Source of the DNA: Heliopora coerulea
Taxonomy: Eukaryota > Cnidaria > Anthozoa > Scleralcyonacea > Helioporidae
Length of the DNA: 64,000 nt
Direction of reading: 5' to 3'
Assembly (NCBI GenBank): GCA_030142905.1
Contig: JASJOG010000025.1
Span: 1,659,501 to 1,723,500 of the forward strand
This document shows positions 32,283 to 44,485 of the stretch, in pieces. Each line of letters opens with the position of its first letter. Position 1 is the first letter of the stretch. Both the position numbers and the translations under genes were made by a program. The notes under the pieces were generated by a model that worked only from the letters and a program-made list of their open reading frames with translations, searched no databases and was not told the origin of the DNA.

Positions 32283-32830
32283 AAGATTGTTTCGAATTTC
32301 CGGTTTAATGTGGTAATGTTTTAAATATCAAACGTTTCTCTGCCCTACAAAAGTTTTCGTGCCATTTATCTTATGCAGAATAACCCAAAAGAGTATTATT
32401 CCAACAAATGGTACTACTTTCCAGTTTTTGCAAAACTTTCTAGCTTTCCATGCCGATCTCCTGGCACGAATTTGCTTTATTGAATGAAGTATCGCTTGCC
32501 TTGTCTTCTCTGAACACCACTTTGTAATTGCTGTTGTATAAATTATATATTTGTCGAAACAGCGCTGCAGATACTCAACAAATATAGCCCAAAATCTTAA
32601 CGAAAGAAGGTTGGAAACTAAAACGTAGTGAAGGAGTAACGGCAAGTATGTTCACACGGCGCTATTAAGGGTTCCGTTTTCATTTCACACCATTTAGAAA
32701 TCGTTTTCAAAACGCTCCGGTTGAAGTGACGTTTTCACACAATTTCGATCCGGTGTCGTGTGAACGGAACAGGATTTTGTGACTTTTCAGCGCCGCTTTC
32801 AAATCACTCCGGAGTCGTGTGAATGGGGTC

Positions 32831-33480
32831 TAAGCGATGGCAACCATTAATCAAATTATATGAGGACAGCTGTCAGAAGTGGAGGGTCTACAAATATCGA
32901 AAAAAGGTACATTAAACCTAATAATAAAGTTATAGAGAAAGTGTTCCTCTGAGATCGGAAATTACTGGATGATCACCAACAAATTGGCGTTCTTCTTATG
33001 ACGCATATCCGCTTGCCCATTCCGCCAGTTGAACGTTGAAAGCCAAGAAGCAATCCAGATAATACACAAATAGGACTATGAAAAGACATATATAGCCTGC
33101 GGATTGCCAACAAAAGGGTCTTTTGGACCGGTTTCCAATGAGCAAATTCACGGAGTATTTAATGTCAGTTCGGTACTGCGTGAACTCCTTACCGCGCATC
33201 AAATTTCATCATGATAGCATGGAGAACATGACTTTTTTACCGCTTGTTCAATGTATTTCACAGTTTTACTGGTTGCCAGTTGTTAGATAATTTAGTTATG
33301 ATCGGATACACAATACTTCCGTTTCTGTTGAAAGGGTGAGTCTCAGCAGGGTCAATGAGTTTGGGGTGATACGTTTCGAAAATGCATTTATGGTTTAGGA
33401 AGGGAGATCTCATCTTTCACTTCGCTTGTTCCTAATACGTTTGTGAGATTTTTGGTAGATTTATAAGGAAATGTTATGAA
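32831..33480. other. No gene recognised
   Basis: Intergenic sequence between the Harbinger-like element and the R4-like LINE. No supported features. Confidence 0.5.
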
Positions 33481-33482
33481 CG

Positions 33483-35840
33483 CTAAGCGCACTCATTCCT
33501 TATCATTCCTATGATTAGTACCAATCTCAACCTCCTTTCATATTCCTTTACAAACTTACTCTTCATTTGAGCTTCCATAAATTTATCTAATTCTAAAATC
33601 TCAAGGTATTTGTATCCATCTGCTTCAATTGATTTTATTGCTTCGCCACCAAGTAGCTGTATTCCATTACATTTTTCAATCTTTCCTTTTTTCATTACTA
33701 GCATTCCACATTTCTTAATTCTGAATTCCAATCCAATATCTTTACTGAGTATATGAACGGTTCTTACCAATGAGCCTATTTGTTCCTCATTCTTTCCAAC
33801 CAGCTTAAGATCATCCATGTAAAGTAGATGTTTAATCTTCAATTGATTTCCTCGAAACTCGTACCCTGCCTTTACTTTTCTCAAAACCAAGCTTAACGAT
33901 ATCATACATATCACAAAAATTAAAGGGGATAAGCTGTCTCCTTGAAAGATACCTCGTCTTATATTTACATGTCCTAGACTTTCTCCCGATGACGTTAACT
34001 CCGTTTTCCAGTTCTTCATTCTGCTTTCCAGGAATGCTTTCACATTATTGGCAATTCGGATCATACTCATACATTCTACAATCCAAGAATGAGGTACCAT
34101 ATCGTACGCCTTATGATAATCTATCCAGGCCATGGAGAGATTTGTGAGTCTTTTCTTGCAGTCTTTTAAAACCAGCTTATCAATTAACCGTTGGTTTTTT
34201 GTTCCTCCCGACTTTCTTCTACACCCTTTTTGTTCATGAGATAGTACATCATTCATTTCCAAAAAGATGTACATATTTTCTGCAATCATCCCTGTCATCA
34301 ATTTCCACATCAGAAGTAAACATGATATGGGTCTAAAATTATCAACAGCATTACCTCTTGATTGGTCTTTTAAGCACAGTACTGTCCTACTACATGTCAT
34401 CTATTGAGGTAAATCAGCCCTATCATTTAAAATCTCATCTAACTGTTCTGCAATCCTTTGATGGCACGACGTTATTCTCTTTATCCAGTAACCTTCAACT
34501 CCGTCAAAACCTGGGGCTTTCTAATTCGGGATATTTTTGCACTGCTTTCTGATATCTTCCTGATTTATCTTCAAATCTTCTTGATTGAATTGTCCAATTT
34601 CCTGTTTTACTTCATCTAACCATTCAGGTTCCCTATTATGTTTTATTTTGTTGTCCCAAATTTCAGACCAAAACTTTATACTTTCATCTGCATCTGGTAT
34701 CACTTTTTCAAATTCAGTCCCCTGTCCGTTGTTTATTTCCGTATAGAACTTTTTTTTGGTAGCTCTGAAACATTCGGTTCTGTCTATATTGCTTTATCCT
34801 CTGTTCGTACCTCTTTATCTTAGCTATTTTAGCTAGCGCTCTTTGTTTAAGTTCCTCCATTACCGTTGTTAATCTCTTTATTCTTATTTCATATTTCACT
34901 TCAAGCCTTTTGTATTTACCCTCCTTTCTAATTTCTCCACTTTTCTTTCGTTCCATTATGTAAATATCTTTCCTAAGCTGTTGGATATCTCTCTCTAATC
35001 TTCTTTTCCACTATGGCTCTTTTTTCTTTGTTTGTTTATGAACTTCCCTTAATCCAATTTTCTCCGCCACTACATTTCTAACTGCTATCAGTAATTGATT
35101 TGTTCCCGTTATACTATCTGTTTGTATTCCTGCCACTACCTTATTAACTTTTGCTGTTATCTCATTCATCTTTAGTCGATCCACCTTCTTAAATGGTAAT
35201 ACTCTGTATTCTTGTTCACATTTCATGAATTTAATTATCTTATCAACCATTTCTTTCTCATCCTCATTTAGCTCTTCATATCCTATTACTGTAATACCTT
35301 CTTCACCTATTCCTCCAGGTTGGTCTTTTGTCTGTGTATCTTCCCACTGATCCACAGCCCTTACACTTGCTCTTTCCTCATGTTCTGCTCTCATCTCAGC
35401 ATTCATGGCCATGTTACCATCTGTTTTCTCTAGTCTCTCCAGATTCTCTTCTCCATGGCTTATTTCCTCACTCAATACTCTTCGTCGTATACTCTTCAGT
35501 TCTATATCCGTTAGCCAATTGTTCTTCCATTTTGCTCTGGCTTGATCACAAATGTAGGAAACAATCCTCTCTCTTGCCATATTCTGTGCATTCGCTGTCG
35601 GTATCCTCTTTGTGGTTTACCATCCTCACTGAACGGTTTGCTTAACTAAAAGCACTCCATTATGACAACATTGATATCTTTTGTCCATTTCCGTCTTGTA
35701 GCTTCAGCAGTAACTTGACGACTGGGCCTGCGCTGCTGCTCCACAGGACACCTACCGGACGAGAAACTTTCACTTGTCGTTCCAGTCTCATTCACGTCGT
35801 TTTCTTCTACATTAATAGTGTTCATAATCTTTCACTCATA
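33483..35840 (-). pseudogene. R2-superclade (R4/NeSL-like) LINE, broken, 3' truncated
   Basis: Read on the minus strand. N-terminal pieces are RRKWTKDINVVIMECF-stop near 35660 and KPFSEDGKPQRGYRQRMHRI near 35630. Frame 35580-35011 is a charged leader (MARERIVSYICDQARAKWK). Frame 34956-34714 is a basic coiled region. Frame 34703-34521 includes FWSEIWDN. Frame 34400-33483 is the reverse transcriptase, with [27 protein letters not shown] (motif A), [16 protein letters not shown] (motif B) and [16 protein letters not shown] (catalytic, YMDD), ending near [20 protein letters not shown]. The motif set is that of site-specific R4/Dong/NeSL-type LINEs, whose single ORF ends with a restriction-like endonuclease; that part and the 3' UTR are missing. 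At least three frame breaks make it non-functional. Confidence 0.85.
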
Positions 35841-36021
35841 TGTATGAGGTTGCAATGTACGGGTCATAAGTCAATTCTGAGTTGCCCTACTCTCAGGATA
35901 AAGCTATTACTGACAGGTGTCCAGGATTATCCAACATTTGCCCTATCATCAATGAAAGACCCGTTTAAGACTCGTTTTCATATTCCGCAATTCATCGGAA
36001 TCCTTTAATATCTTTAACATA

Positions 36022-36291
36022 CCGTAAATGACCGAATTAGTGCCCCCTTTCAAATAAGCGCCTCCCTCAAATCAACGCCCCCTTAAAGGGACAAAAAATT
36101 AAATAAGTGTCCCCCCTAGTATATGTTCTTATGTTTTCTGTAATTTTTGTTGATTTTTACAGTTCTTCGTATTAAATAAAGAAAATGTCAAGGGTCCTTA
36201 TCAAGGCCAAGTGTGGAAAACTAAATAAGCACCCCCTCTTTGGGTCAAAAAATTAAATAAGCGCCCCGGGCGCCAATTCGAGTATTTACGG
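36022..36291. mobile_element. Mariner-type MITE
   Basis: 270 bp with ends CCGTAAAT...ATTTACGG, flanked by TA on both sides (36020-36021 and 36292-36293). TIRs continue as ACCGAATTAG and ACTCGAATTGG. It contains AAATAAGCGCCCC-type repeats in both halves. Confidence 0.8.
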
Positions 36292-36299
36292 TAACTTAT

Positions 36300-37105
36300 T
36301 TAAACACGGTACTATCTCAGCTATACAAATTTAAATATATGCAACAACTATAGTGTCTTCCAATAGTCGTATGTCCTAATATATGAATGTTTAAAATAAC
36401 TATAATTATCTGTACATTACAATTATTACGAATAATTCATATAAGGCATATTTAATATAAGGCATTATATGGGTTCCAACGATCTTTACTAATTGATCGC
36501 AAACAATGAATATTGACGAATTCTTACAAATTTCGGTATGTGAAAACCAGCCTTAAAGCGATCCCAACTGGCTTTACTTGACAAATGTTGAAACCGTTGA
36601 AACCATTATTTGATGTTTTATGGCACGCAAGGCGAATGTGGAAGTTAGTTTTAATGTAAACACAATAGCTGGTTCCCCTTATTCGTGAAGGCTGCAAAGC
36701 GTTCTGACAGTTGCATTCAGCAACATCTGCTCAAATATGGCGTCCAACGTGAGTTCAGAAGAGCCTTCTACTTCTGCCGTTTTTTCTTCGCACCTCTACC
36801 GGACCCTGGTTCTTTTCAGAACTCTAGCACGGCTTTGAATTCTTAGATGACCGATGAAGCTACATCTGAAAAAGAAAACTTTATTTCGAGCTGTAGCAAT
36901 GAAGGAAATGCGGCTGTCAACGTATCCGACAATGGTTTGCCCGTAGGTGGTTGGACCTTCCTCAGTTTGGATATGCGTTTGTTGAACAGCATTTAGTGGA
37001 AAATTCCACGAAAATGTCCGATAACCGTGCCGCTGGACCTCAACTTCACAAGAAGTTAGGCTATTCATTGTTCAAGGAGAGGTGTGTGAAGTGTTTTCGA
37101 GTGAA
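36300..37105. other. No gene recognised; possible exon-like stretch near 36735-37090
   Basis: A serine-rich frame (MASNVSSEEPSTSAVF) starts at 36737, and a different frame reads KKLGYSLFKERCVKCF near 37050. Neither is long and they are not joined by clear splice sites. They may be decayed coding remnants. I do not assign a product. Confidence 0.35.
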
Positions 37106-37109
37106 TTCC

Positions 37110-37816
37110 AGTGAACTCCATTTCGATATCTGGAACAATGACGATTTCCATATCTGGAATGCTAACTCCCAGTTATTTGGTCGGGCAAGAAGTGAAGCCA
37201 AGATGGCTGCCCATGTAGAGAAATTTTGTACGTCAGTTTCAGTCCTCTTCGCGGTCTTGTACGTCAGTTCCAGTCCTTTGCACGACTTTAATATTCAGTT
37301 TTTGTTTGGTTAGGCTCTGAAAGCATTCACAACTATGGAAAAAGTGCTCAGATGAAACATTACTGGACCAATTTTACATAAACGAGTATTTAATGGTATT
37401 CAACATTGCCGTGTTGCCTAAAAATTGTGCTAAATTGTCTAGAGGTGGTAAACTAACGGTAAAAAGTGTAAGTGCATTTACTGGTTTCCTGAAGCAATTT
37501 TTCCAGATCGTTTTATCAGGTTTCTCAGTTTGGCAACTTATTTTCGTGAAAATATATAACCTGTAACTCGGTTTGACTTTGTCAAAATATATTTGAAATT
37601 CTTAAACTCATTTCTATCTTTTGAAGACATGTTTTGTGTGTACTTCGAAAGAGAACTTTTTAGAAAATGTAAAAAGTCGCGTGGGAGACTAAAACTGACG
37701 TACAACCCGCGCAGGGGACTTAAACTGACGAACAAAATTGGCCTCCATAGGCGCCCATCTTGGCTTCATATTTCATTGGCCAGTTAGCATTCCAGATATG
37801 GAAATCGAGTCCACTG
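37110..37816. mobile_element. Long-TIR hAT-like MITE, copy E
   Basis: Same family as copies A-D: CAGTGAACTCCATTTCG at the left, ATCGAGTCCACTG at the right and the common interior. A short duplicated TIR stretch (37112-37160) is present at the left. The right end runs directly into a second copy, so no duplication can be scored. Confidence 0.8.
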
Positions 37817-37818
37817 AT

Positions 37819-38280
37819 TTGGAATGCTAACACCCAGTTATTTGGCCAGGCAAAAAGTGAAGTCAAGATGGCCACCCATCCAGGGAAATTTTGTATGTAA
37901 GTTTCAGTCCCCTACGTGGTCTTGTACGTCAGTTCCAGTCCCTTACACGACTTCAGTTAGTTTTTGTTTGATTCGGTTTCAAAACATTCCCAACCATGGG
38001 AAGTGTTCAAGACGAAATATTAATTGACCAATTTTACATAATCGAATATTCAAAAGGATTTAAAAATGCCGTGTGGCCCAAGAAGTGTGTTAAATTGTCT
38101 AAACATGGTAAATTAACGGTAAAAAGAAGACGTGCACTTAATAGTTTCCTAAAGCAATTTATCGAGACAGTTTTATCAGGTTTCTCAGTAGTTTAGTAGT
38201 GTATTTTCGTGAAATATAGTTGAAGTTCTTAAATTCATTTCTCTCTTTTGAAGAAATCTTTTGTGTGTATTTTCAAGTTC
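37819..38280. mobile_element. Long-TIR hAT-like MITE, copy F (truncated)
   Basis: Starts inside the left TIR (TTTGGAATGCTAACACCCAG), follows the family interior and breaks off near TGTGTGTATTTTCAAG. The right TIR is missing. It joins a LINE fragment at about 38290. Confidence 0.75.
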
Positions 38281-38289
38281 ATGATATTT

Positions 38290-38719
38290 GGCAGCAATCG
38301 TTGAACGAAGTATAGGAACATCCTGGATTTAACTGACTGTGTAGAAGGAGACCAACTAGAGAGGGTGGAGTCTTTCAGGTACTTAGGCGTTACTATTCAT
38401 CAGCATAAGACCTGGGCCGATCACATTGATGAAATTAGTAAGATTAATCAAAGAATTAAAGTGATACGAAGAATCAAGCATTTGTTACCATTAGAGGCGA
38501 TGCGAACACTCTATATGAGTTTGATAGTCCCTTTGTTCGATTACGCTGATATTGTCTGGGGCGACAAGAATAATGACACTTTAATGATAAACCTGCAAAC
38601 TTTGCAGAACAGAGCTGCAAAGATTATTTTAGATAAACCAAAGTATAGTTCTGCTACTGAAGCTCTTAGTCTTCTTGACTTGAAGCTCCTCTTTATATGT
38701 AGATCTCACCGCCTCGTTG

Positions 38720-38759
<40 letters not shown>

Positions 38760-38972
38760 CGAGATTAATTTTAATTTTAATTTTAGACAGAACAATAGCA
38801 TTCACAATGATAATACTAGATTAAGGAACATCATATATTTATCTAAAGTAAGAACCAACTGGGGTGAACAAAGATTTGTTTATCAAGCCTCGGTTGAATG
38901 GAACTTGTTATCAGAGAGCACAAGGGACTCACAAACTTTACATATTTTTAAATCTAGATTATAATTTTTATC

Positions 38973-39041
<69 letters not shown>

Positions 39042-39115
39042 ATAGACAGACAGATAGATAGACAGATAGATAGATAGACAGATAGATAGACAAATAGATA
39101 GACAGACAGACAGAC

Positions 39116-39162
<47 letters not shown>

Positions 39163-39320
39163 CAGATGACTCTTATTTTAAATAATTTTATGTTTTTAGT
39201 ATATTAGCATGTATTGTAAAAATATTTATTTTTATATTGCAGGGCCCTAATGAAAACCGCTTTGGCGAGTAGGCTCCCTGGAAAATATTGTTAATAATAA
39301 TAAAAATAATGATAATAGAT
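38290..39320 (+). pseudogene. CR1-like LINE 3' end, split by a TA microsatellite
   Basis: Plus-strand frame from about 38340: LERVESFRYLGVTIHQHKTW then ADHIDEISKINQRIKVI, LYMSLIVPLFDYADIVWG and QNRAAKIILDKPKYSSATE. This is the LINE C-terminal region. A (TA)n expansion at 38722-38758 is in frame and adds an IYIYIY run, after which the protein resumes (RNIIYLSKVRTNWGEQRFVY) to a stop at 38964. The 3' part carries TA and GATA/GACA repeats (38977-39170), then GCAGGGCCCTAATGAAAACC and an (ATA)n-like tail. The copy is 5' truncated. Confidence 0.85.
38977..39170. repeat. TA and GATA/GACA microsatellite
   Basis: About 30 bp of TA repeats followed by about 165 bp of GATA with interspersed GACA, inside the LINE 3' part. 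Confidence 0.95.
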
Positions 39321-39906
39321 CTAATATGATGATAACGTCATTTGTAGAGAATTTAGTCAAGGTTTGTAAAAGTGTCTCTCGTTCTAGCTTTTTGTGAATG
39401 TAATCACAAACCTTTCCAGCAGATATGGCAGTGAAAAAAGAAATACGGTAAAGACTCCATAAATTCATCTTTATCAATTACTGTGTTGTTAACTTCCTTC
39501 TCAGATCGGGCTGACTGCGCGCTTGAGAAGCCATTGATATCTGTTAAAAATTTGTTCCAAAGTGATGGTGGGTTTGAGTACATTTCCTAGTTTGTGGTGT
39601 GTCACGGATCCTAAGAAATGACGTTGGAGGATCGTCAATCAAGCGCAGTCAGCGGTATATGCCAGTGGTATCGTTGAATTTGTCTCATTTATAAACCTAC
39701 CAAACCCATTTTCTATTGTTTCAAATCGGTTTTGGTATTCCCCCTAAGATCTCGCATTGAAAGTTGGGCGCGGCTTTTGATTATCTAGAGGGGAGAGCGG
39801 GGCTGAATATGCAACAATTCCAGGTCTTGAATTTCAAATTCAGCACTCGGTACAGGTCTTGAATTGCAAATGCAAGACCTGTACCGGGTTTTAAACTTCA
39901 AATTCA

Positions 39907-40083
39907 CAGAGACGGCGGAGCCGGGGTGGCTGCAGGGGCTGTAGCCCCCCCACTTTTTTCCAAATGTAATGTTGAAACAACTACGCTTTAAAACACTTGC
40001 TGTGCAATTTCCCAGAGAAGCATACAAAATGTTGTATTTTTATCTCAAGCCCCCCCACTCGTAATTCAGCTCCGCCGTCCCTG
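39907..40083. mobile_element. hAT5-like MITE, 177 bp
   Basis: Ends CAGAGACGGCGGAGCCGG and, inward from the right, CAGGGACGGCGGAGCTG. ATTCA flanks both sides (39902-39906 and 40084-40088). The short frame with GGYSPCSHPGS covering it is an accident of the GC-rich ends. Related in ends and duplication length to 31476-32282. Confidence 0.7.
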
Positions 40084-40203
40084 ATTCAAGACCTGGATTG
40101 AACGCCCAATATCAAATTTAACACAAACAACTGAATATTAACGAATTTACACACAACAAAAAATTTAAACTACTTAGATAAGTTATACACGCTACTACTA
40201 CGT

Positions 40204-41823
40204 TCAATTCGCAACATATTTAAATCTTATGTTTATCGGTGTCTTTGAAGGATTTTGACCGTCGTTTTCACAATCTCTTGGACTTTTCTTCTTAGTCACA
40301 TAACTCTCACCAATAAGGCTTTCTTCCTTTTTGGGTTTTTTTGTTACTTTTAAGCCGTACAGAATATCGGACACTTTTATCTCTTGTTCTGTGGACGTTC
40401 GCGTGTACGCTCTGACAGCATTGCTTTGATGACCTAAAGTTTGAAATGAAAAGCTTTATTAGTACACCATCAAACTTTAATTATAACATAATCATAATTG
40501 GTTCACCAGTTTTTTCACAGATAAGTTGTTCATCTATTCCCAAATCATACATTCGTGTTGCAGCAGTGGCTCGTAACGGATGTTTAGTCCGATAGCCAGA
40601 AATCCCAGCCTGTTCGCATAATCGTTTTACCGTGGAAGCCAGTTTATTATGACCCACGGGAACAGAGCTGTATCAACAGTTGGGTTTAGGACACTTCAAA
40701 GCACTCCGGCAGAAAGCATTGGCACTTCCATCTTGCACACTTGGGCTAGAGAAATGTGTACAAAAATAAATATAGACTTATGAAAATATCCACAATGAAA
40801 ACATCGACTAATAAGCTAATAAGCACAGCCAATGAGTAAAGTACCGCATTAAGACTTAACGCTCACTCACCATAAATTTGTATATTTTTCGTAAAGTCGA
40901 ACAATACACCGTTTCTTGTTTGCTGTATTCTCGTATGCTCGGGTAACTTTTCGTTGCAATTTTCTGTCTTTAAGCCCACCAGCGTTTGTCTCAGATACAT
41001 CTTCACGATATTCCAAGTACTGTAAGCTATTTCTTCTATCTTCCCTCTTGACTATTTGCGAATTTTCTGACCTAAGTCTACGGTGTTCGCTGCGTCCTCT
41101 TAGAGCGCAGTGGATACCAAATAAATAAACGATAGTATCTAATAACTGTTGTGGACTTGAATCTCCATGAACCCTATTACTCCAAAGCTCTTCTTCTTCA
41201 TCCAACGTTATAACGTCTTCTTGTTTCTTAGTAAAACCAAGGCCACTCGAAGCATTCTCTTTCATCAGAGTATCTAACGCATTTCTCAAAAACGAAAATT
41301 TGTCGTCATTAAAGAATCTGACTGGCTTTCCTTTCCCTTTCGAGAAATGCTGAATTGAAGCGATTATGCCATGAAGCGTGTTAGGCGGATATCTACTTCC
41401 ATCAGTTCTTCTTACCTCACAAACGAAAGACGATAACGTGTGATTCAGTTCCTCGTCCGACATAACATCCAAGCTATTTTGTATTGTTTGCAAATCTGGC
41501 TATTTACTTCCGTGACCATTCCACACTCTTAGATTTCTCTGCCCTCGCCAGCTCTCAAACAGGTCAACAACCCATTTGTCTTTGTACTTTGTCGATTTTG
41601 GGACAGAATCGTGTATTTTAGCTCGGATTTCGCTGTCCGACACTGGCTTTGCAAAGCGAGTCTTAGCCACGTATTCCTCTTCGTCTACGGTAATATCCTG
41701 CATATCTCCATTCGCTCCAATATTTAAGATTTCCTTAGCATTGCTATAATCACTTAAATTGTTTTCACACAGTACGTTTGATTGAGTTATATACATTTCA
41801 GGATCAGAATCTTCAGACCCCAT
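40204..41823 (-). pseudogene. Crypton-type (DUF3504) tyrosine recombinase gene with two nonsense codons
   Basis: Three exons with GT-AG borders: 41823-40871, 40745-40507 and 40433-40204. Phases are consistent and total 474 codons. The N-terminus is acidic (MGSEDSDPEMYITQSNV). A core-binding region follows: STKYKDKWVVDLFESWRGQR, then SRYPPNTLHGIIASIQHF. The catalytic region carries the first arginine near FGIHCALRGRSEH, the HPLRATAATRMYDLG box (HxxR) and the nucleophile in NAVRAYTR. This is the DUF3504 recombinase family shared by Crypton transposons and their domesticated relatives (KCTD1/ZMYM2/QRICH1 type). In-frame stops are TAG at 41502-41500 (before PDLQTIQNSLD) and TGA at 40675-40673, where a conserved tryptophan is expected (NC-stop-YSSVPVGHN). 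Everything else is open, so inactivation is recent, or the stops are sequencing or allele variants. Confidence 0.8.
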
Positions 41824-43229
41824 CGCTCAATAACACACCAAAAGCCGCTAGTATCATGCAGTTTTTTCGGTTGCAATACAATATGCATACAGTAAAACTA
41901 TTCGTAATGAACAAACTTTTCGCTCTGCATATGTATAGTTTATTAAAGCCAGTCTAATTTTACACTAGGAAATTTCTTTTGTTTGAATTCAATATATTTG
42001 CAGCTCAGAGCTTCTGTCACACAAAAGCAATGTCCAACCACTTCAATAGGTTAATACCGATTTATTAAATATTTTTCGTTGTTTTATAGGAAAACCAATA
42101 ACAAAAATTTCCAAAACCTCTTGGGAACAATAGAAAATGGGTGTGGTAGGTCATAAACAACATAAAAACCTCGTGGTCGGTCTTTCATTGGAATTCAAAA
42201 CCTCGCGTTATCGCGCTCGGTTTTGAATTTCAATGAAAGACCTCCCATTCGGTTTTTATCCTATATTTCTTTACACGGAGAAGTAGGGCGCTTGCAACAT
42301 TGCCGGGAAACATCTGGAATTGAGTTTGTCGATGTTTTGATAAGTTCTTTTGGTCACTTAGCAGAGTTCTCATTTTATTCACATAATATTGCTTGTCCAT
42401 TTTCGCGTAACAATGCCGTTTACCACCTTAAATTACTACGTTCCATAATCTTTCTTTAGATTTTTTAAGGTATTCCATTCTTCGTTGGTAGTGTTTTGAT
42501 GTACAAGGAATTTAGCTCGGCTGCGGTTGGTGTCTTTGGATTCTTCTGAGAAGTGAAAGATTGCGGCTTCAACTTTGACGACGATGTTCTCGAGAGAAAT
42601 TTTTGAATGTTCATATAAAGAACAAGGAATTTTGGCATACAGCCACAACAATAGGCGCCGGCAATTATTCCAATCCCCTTACTACCGCCATATTCTATTC
42701 TCTTTAAAAAACAATTTCGCTATTAATCAATTGCTTGCATGTAAATACCAATTTTAACCGCAGCAATATTCCCATACATATAAATTCCTGACTTTTTCCT
42801 TTATCTTCCTACCTGTTGAATGTTACAGTACTGGCAGCCGAAAGCCCGAGGATAAAAAGTCCAGTTATAGAAAGTCTTAGTTGTTTTTATAATCTATTTT
42901 CCTGACCGCCATCCTTCCACAGTTTCACGTTTCAACATTGTAGATAAGTGATTTCGAGCTAAGCCAACAATTCATTCAACAAACGTTAGGGGAAAACTTG
43001 AAACTGTCAAAACGGCCCTTGAACGCACTAGTAACCATACAGCTTCGGACTGTATTCCCGGCATTAAATTCCCTCTCGTCACAATTTTCATTCTCATCCC
43101 CATATCCCGTCGCTTTTCAAAGCGCGGCCATATGAAAGTTTTGGGGCTCTGGAAACAGACACTGGATCCCCAAAATATTAGGATATTCGGTTTTTGCTAA
43201 TTCAAGCGTGTCCATATCCTCTTACTGAA
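41824..43229. other. Intergenic, one small hairpin, no gene recognised
   Basis: A hairpin at about 42163-42256 pairs AAACCTCGTGGTCGGTCTTT with its near-complement around TCGCGTTATCGCG. The 71-residue frame at 42651-42436 is not recognised. This is the 3' side of SLC49A4 copy B. Confidence 0.5.
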
Positions 43230-43235
43230 TTTATT
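43230..43235 (-). promoter_or_regulatory. Candidate polyadenylation signal AATAAA for SLC49A4 copy B
   Basis: TTTATT on the plus strand gives AATAAA on the minus strand, about 125 bases after the stop codon at 43360. Position and strand fit; use is not shown. Confidence 0.4.
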
Positions 43236-43359
43236 GTATACAAACAGCCAATCACAACATTATTCTGTGCCCGTGTCTCCAGAGCTCAAGTTTTTTTCGC
43301 GCAGCGTTGAAATCTGGGGATATTTTGGCATCAGTTTTAGTTGGGTCCAGAAGCAATTC

Positions 43360-43789
43360 TTAGAACTTATTATGTGAAACAGTCTGCCTCGTATCAACAG
43401 CCAACCGATTGTACTTCTCTTTTACAAGAAACAAAAGTATGGTGGTTGCAGCGCATGTTACCATGGTTACCCAGGTCATCCATTTAGCACCAAAGTTTCC
43501 CATTGAAACAATTAAAAAGAGAGCCTGAAGAAAATAGTCGGTGAACTTGATAACAGATGAGGTGATTCCCTCAGCAACGGGATAAGCCATTTCTGCTCCC
43601 AATTCAAAGAAGAAAGGTAACGCTCCATTCACAAAGAAACCAGTCAAGCCGAACGCAATACTAATGAGTACAGCGTGGAAGGGAATAACCTTTGTGAAAA
43701 TTAAGCAAATTACGAGGATAGACACAGTTGCTAAGCTCATGAACAGTATCAGGAACTCTTTTAAATAGCTTGAAAAATGACCAGCAAAT
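43360..43789 (-). CDS. SLC49A4-like: SLC49A4-like copy B, coding exon 3
   Basis: 430 bp from [12 protein letters not shown] to the stop TAA at 43362-43360. The acceptor is TTTTTAG at 43790-43791. The frame upstream of the first ATG is open to the splice site. Confidence 0.92.
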
Positions 43790-44445
43790 CTAAAAAGTTA
43801 CAAAAAAGTCTGTTAACAGAAGTGGCTACAAGGGGTCACAGTAACAAAGCTGTTTTATGTAAAGTAGCAAAGCATGATAAAGAAATGTCACAAGGGACAA
43901 TTTAAATGCAATCTTTTCACATTTTACCCGGCTTTCATCAGTCACTGGCGCATCCTGGTCCGTACAAGTGCAGGTCAGCGGACGCACCTGGCCGCTGACT
44001 TCTGCAGTCGGTTCAACAACAGACAATATAAGTTTTCGGCGGGAAATTTAAATGAAGTCGTGACCACTGTCAAAAGTGAAATGGCCTTGGTATACGAAGA
44101 TACCATTCGATTCACAAAAGATGAAGTCCGAGAAAGTTTATTAACCTCTAAGCTTAAACCAGCTCTAATCCAAAACATCTCTTCAGCTTCTCTCTCTTTA
44201 TTCTAATTTGTCTTTTTACCGGATGCTTGGCCATCTTCCATCTTGTCACCTTACTTTTATCGGTTACCTGTTCAATTAATTATCCTAGCCGATATATATA
44301 ATATATAATATATACAATATAATAATATGATATATATATGATATATATAATATATAATATATGTAATATATAATATATATAAAATATATATAAAATATAT
44401 ATGCATATATAAATGGCTTGAATTGTTTAATAGATTAAATAGCTT

Positions 44446-44485
<40 letters not shown>

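Larger units (their letters stand above)
31351..32830. mobile_element. Harbinger-like TIR element, non-autonomous, with nested insertions
   Basis: Termini GACCCCATTCACAAGACGC and, read inward from the right, GACCCCATTCACACGACTCC. Both are flanked by TAA, the TWA-type duplication of PIF/Harbinger. The interior near the right end repeats the TCACAC and CGGTTGAAG-type motifs, and no transposase is present. It contains a second MITE at 31476-32282, which in turn holds a PLE piece. Confidence 0.75.

Noticed and set aside
36737..37090. Host exon with MASNVSSEEPSTSAVF
   Set aside because: The frame stops early, no donor or acceptor joins it to the second frame, and MITE copy E follows directly. Not enough for a gene call.
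42436..42651. Small gene, 71 residues, minus strand
   Set aside because: No recognised domain, no splice partners, and a length expected by chance in 64 kb.
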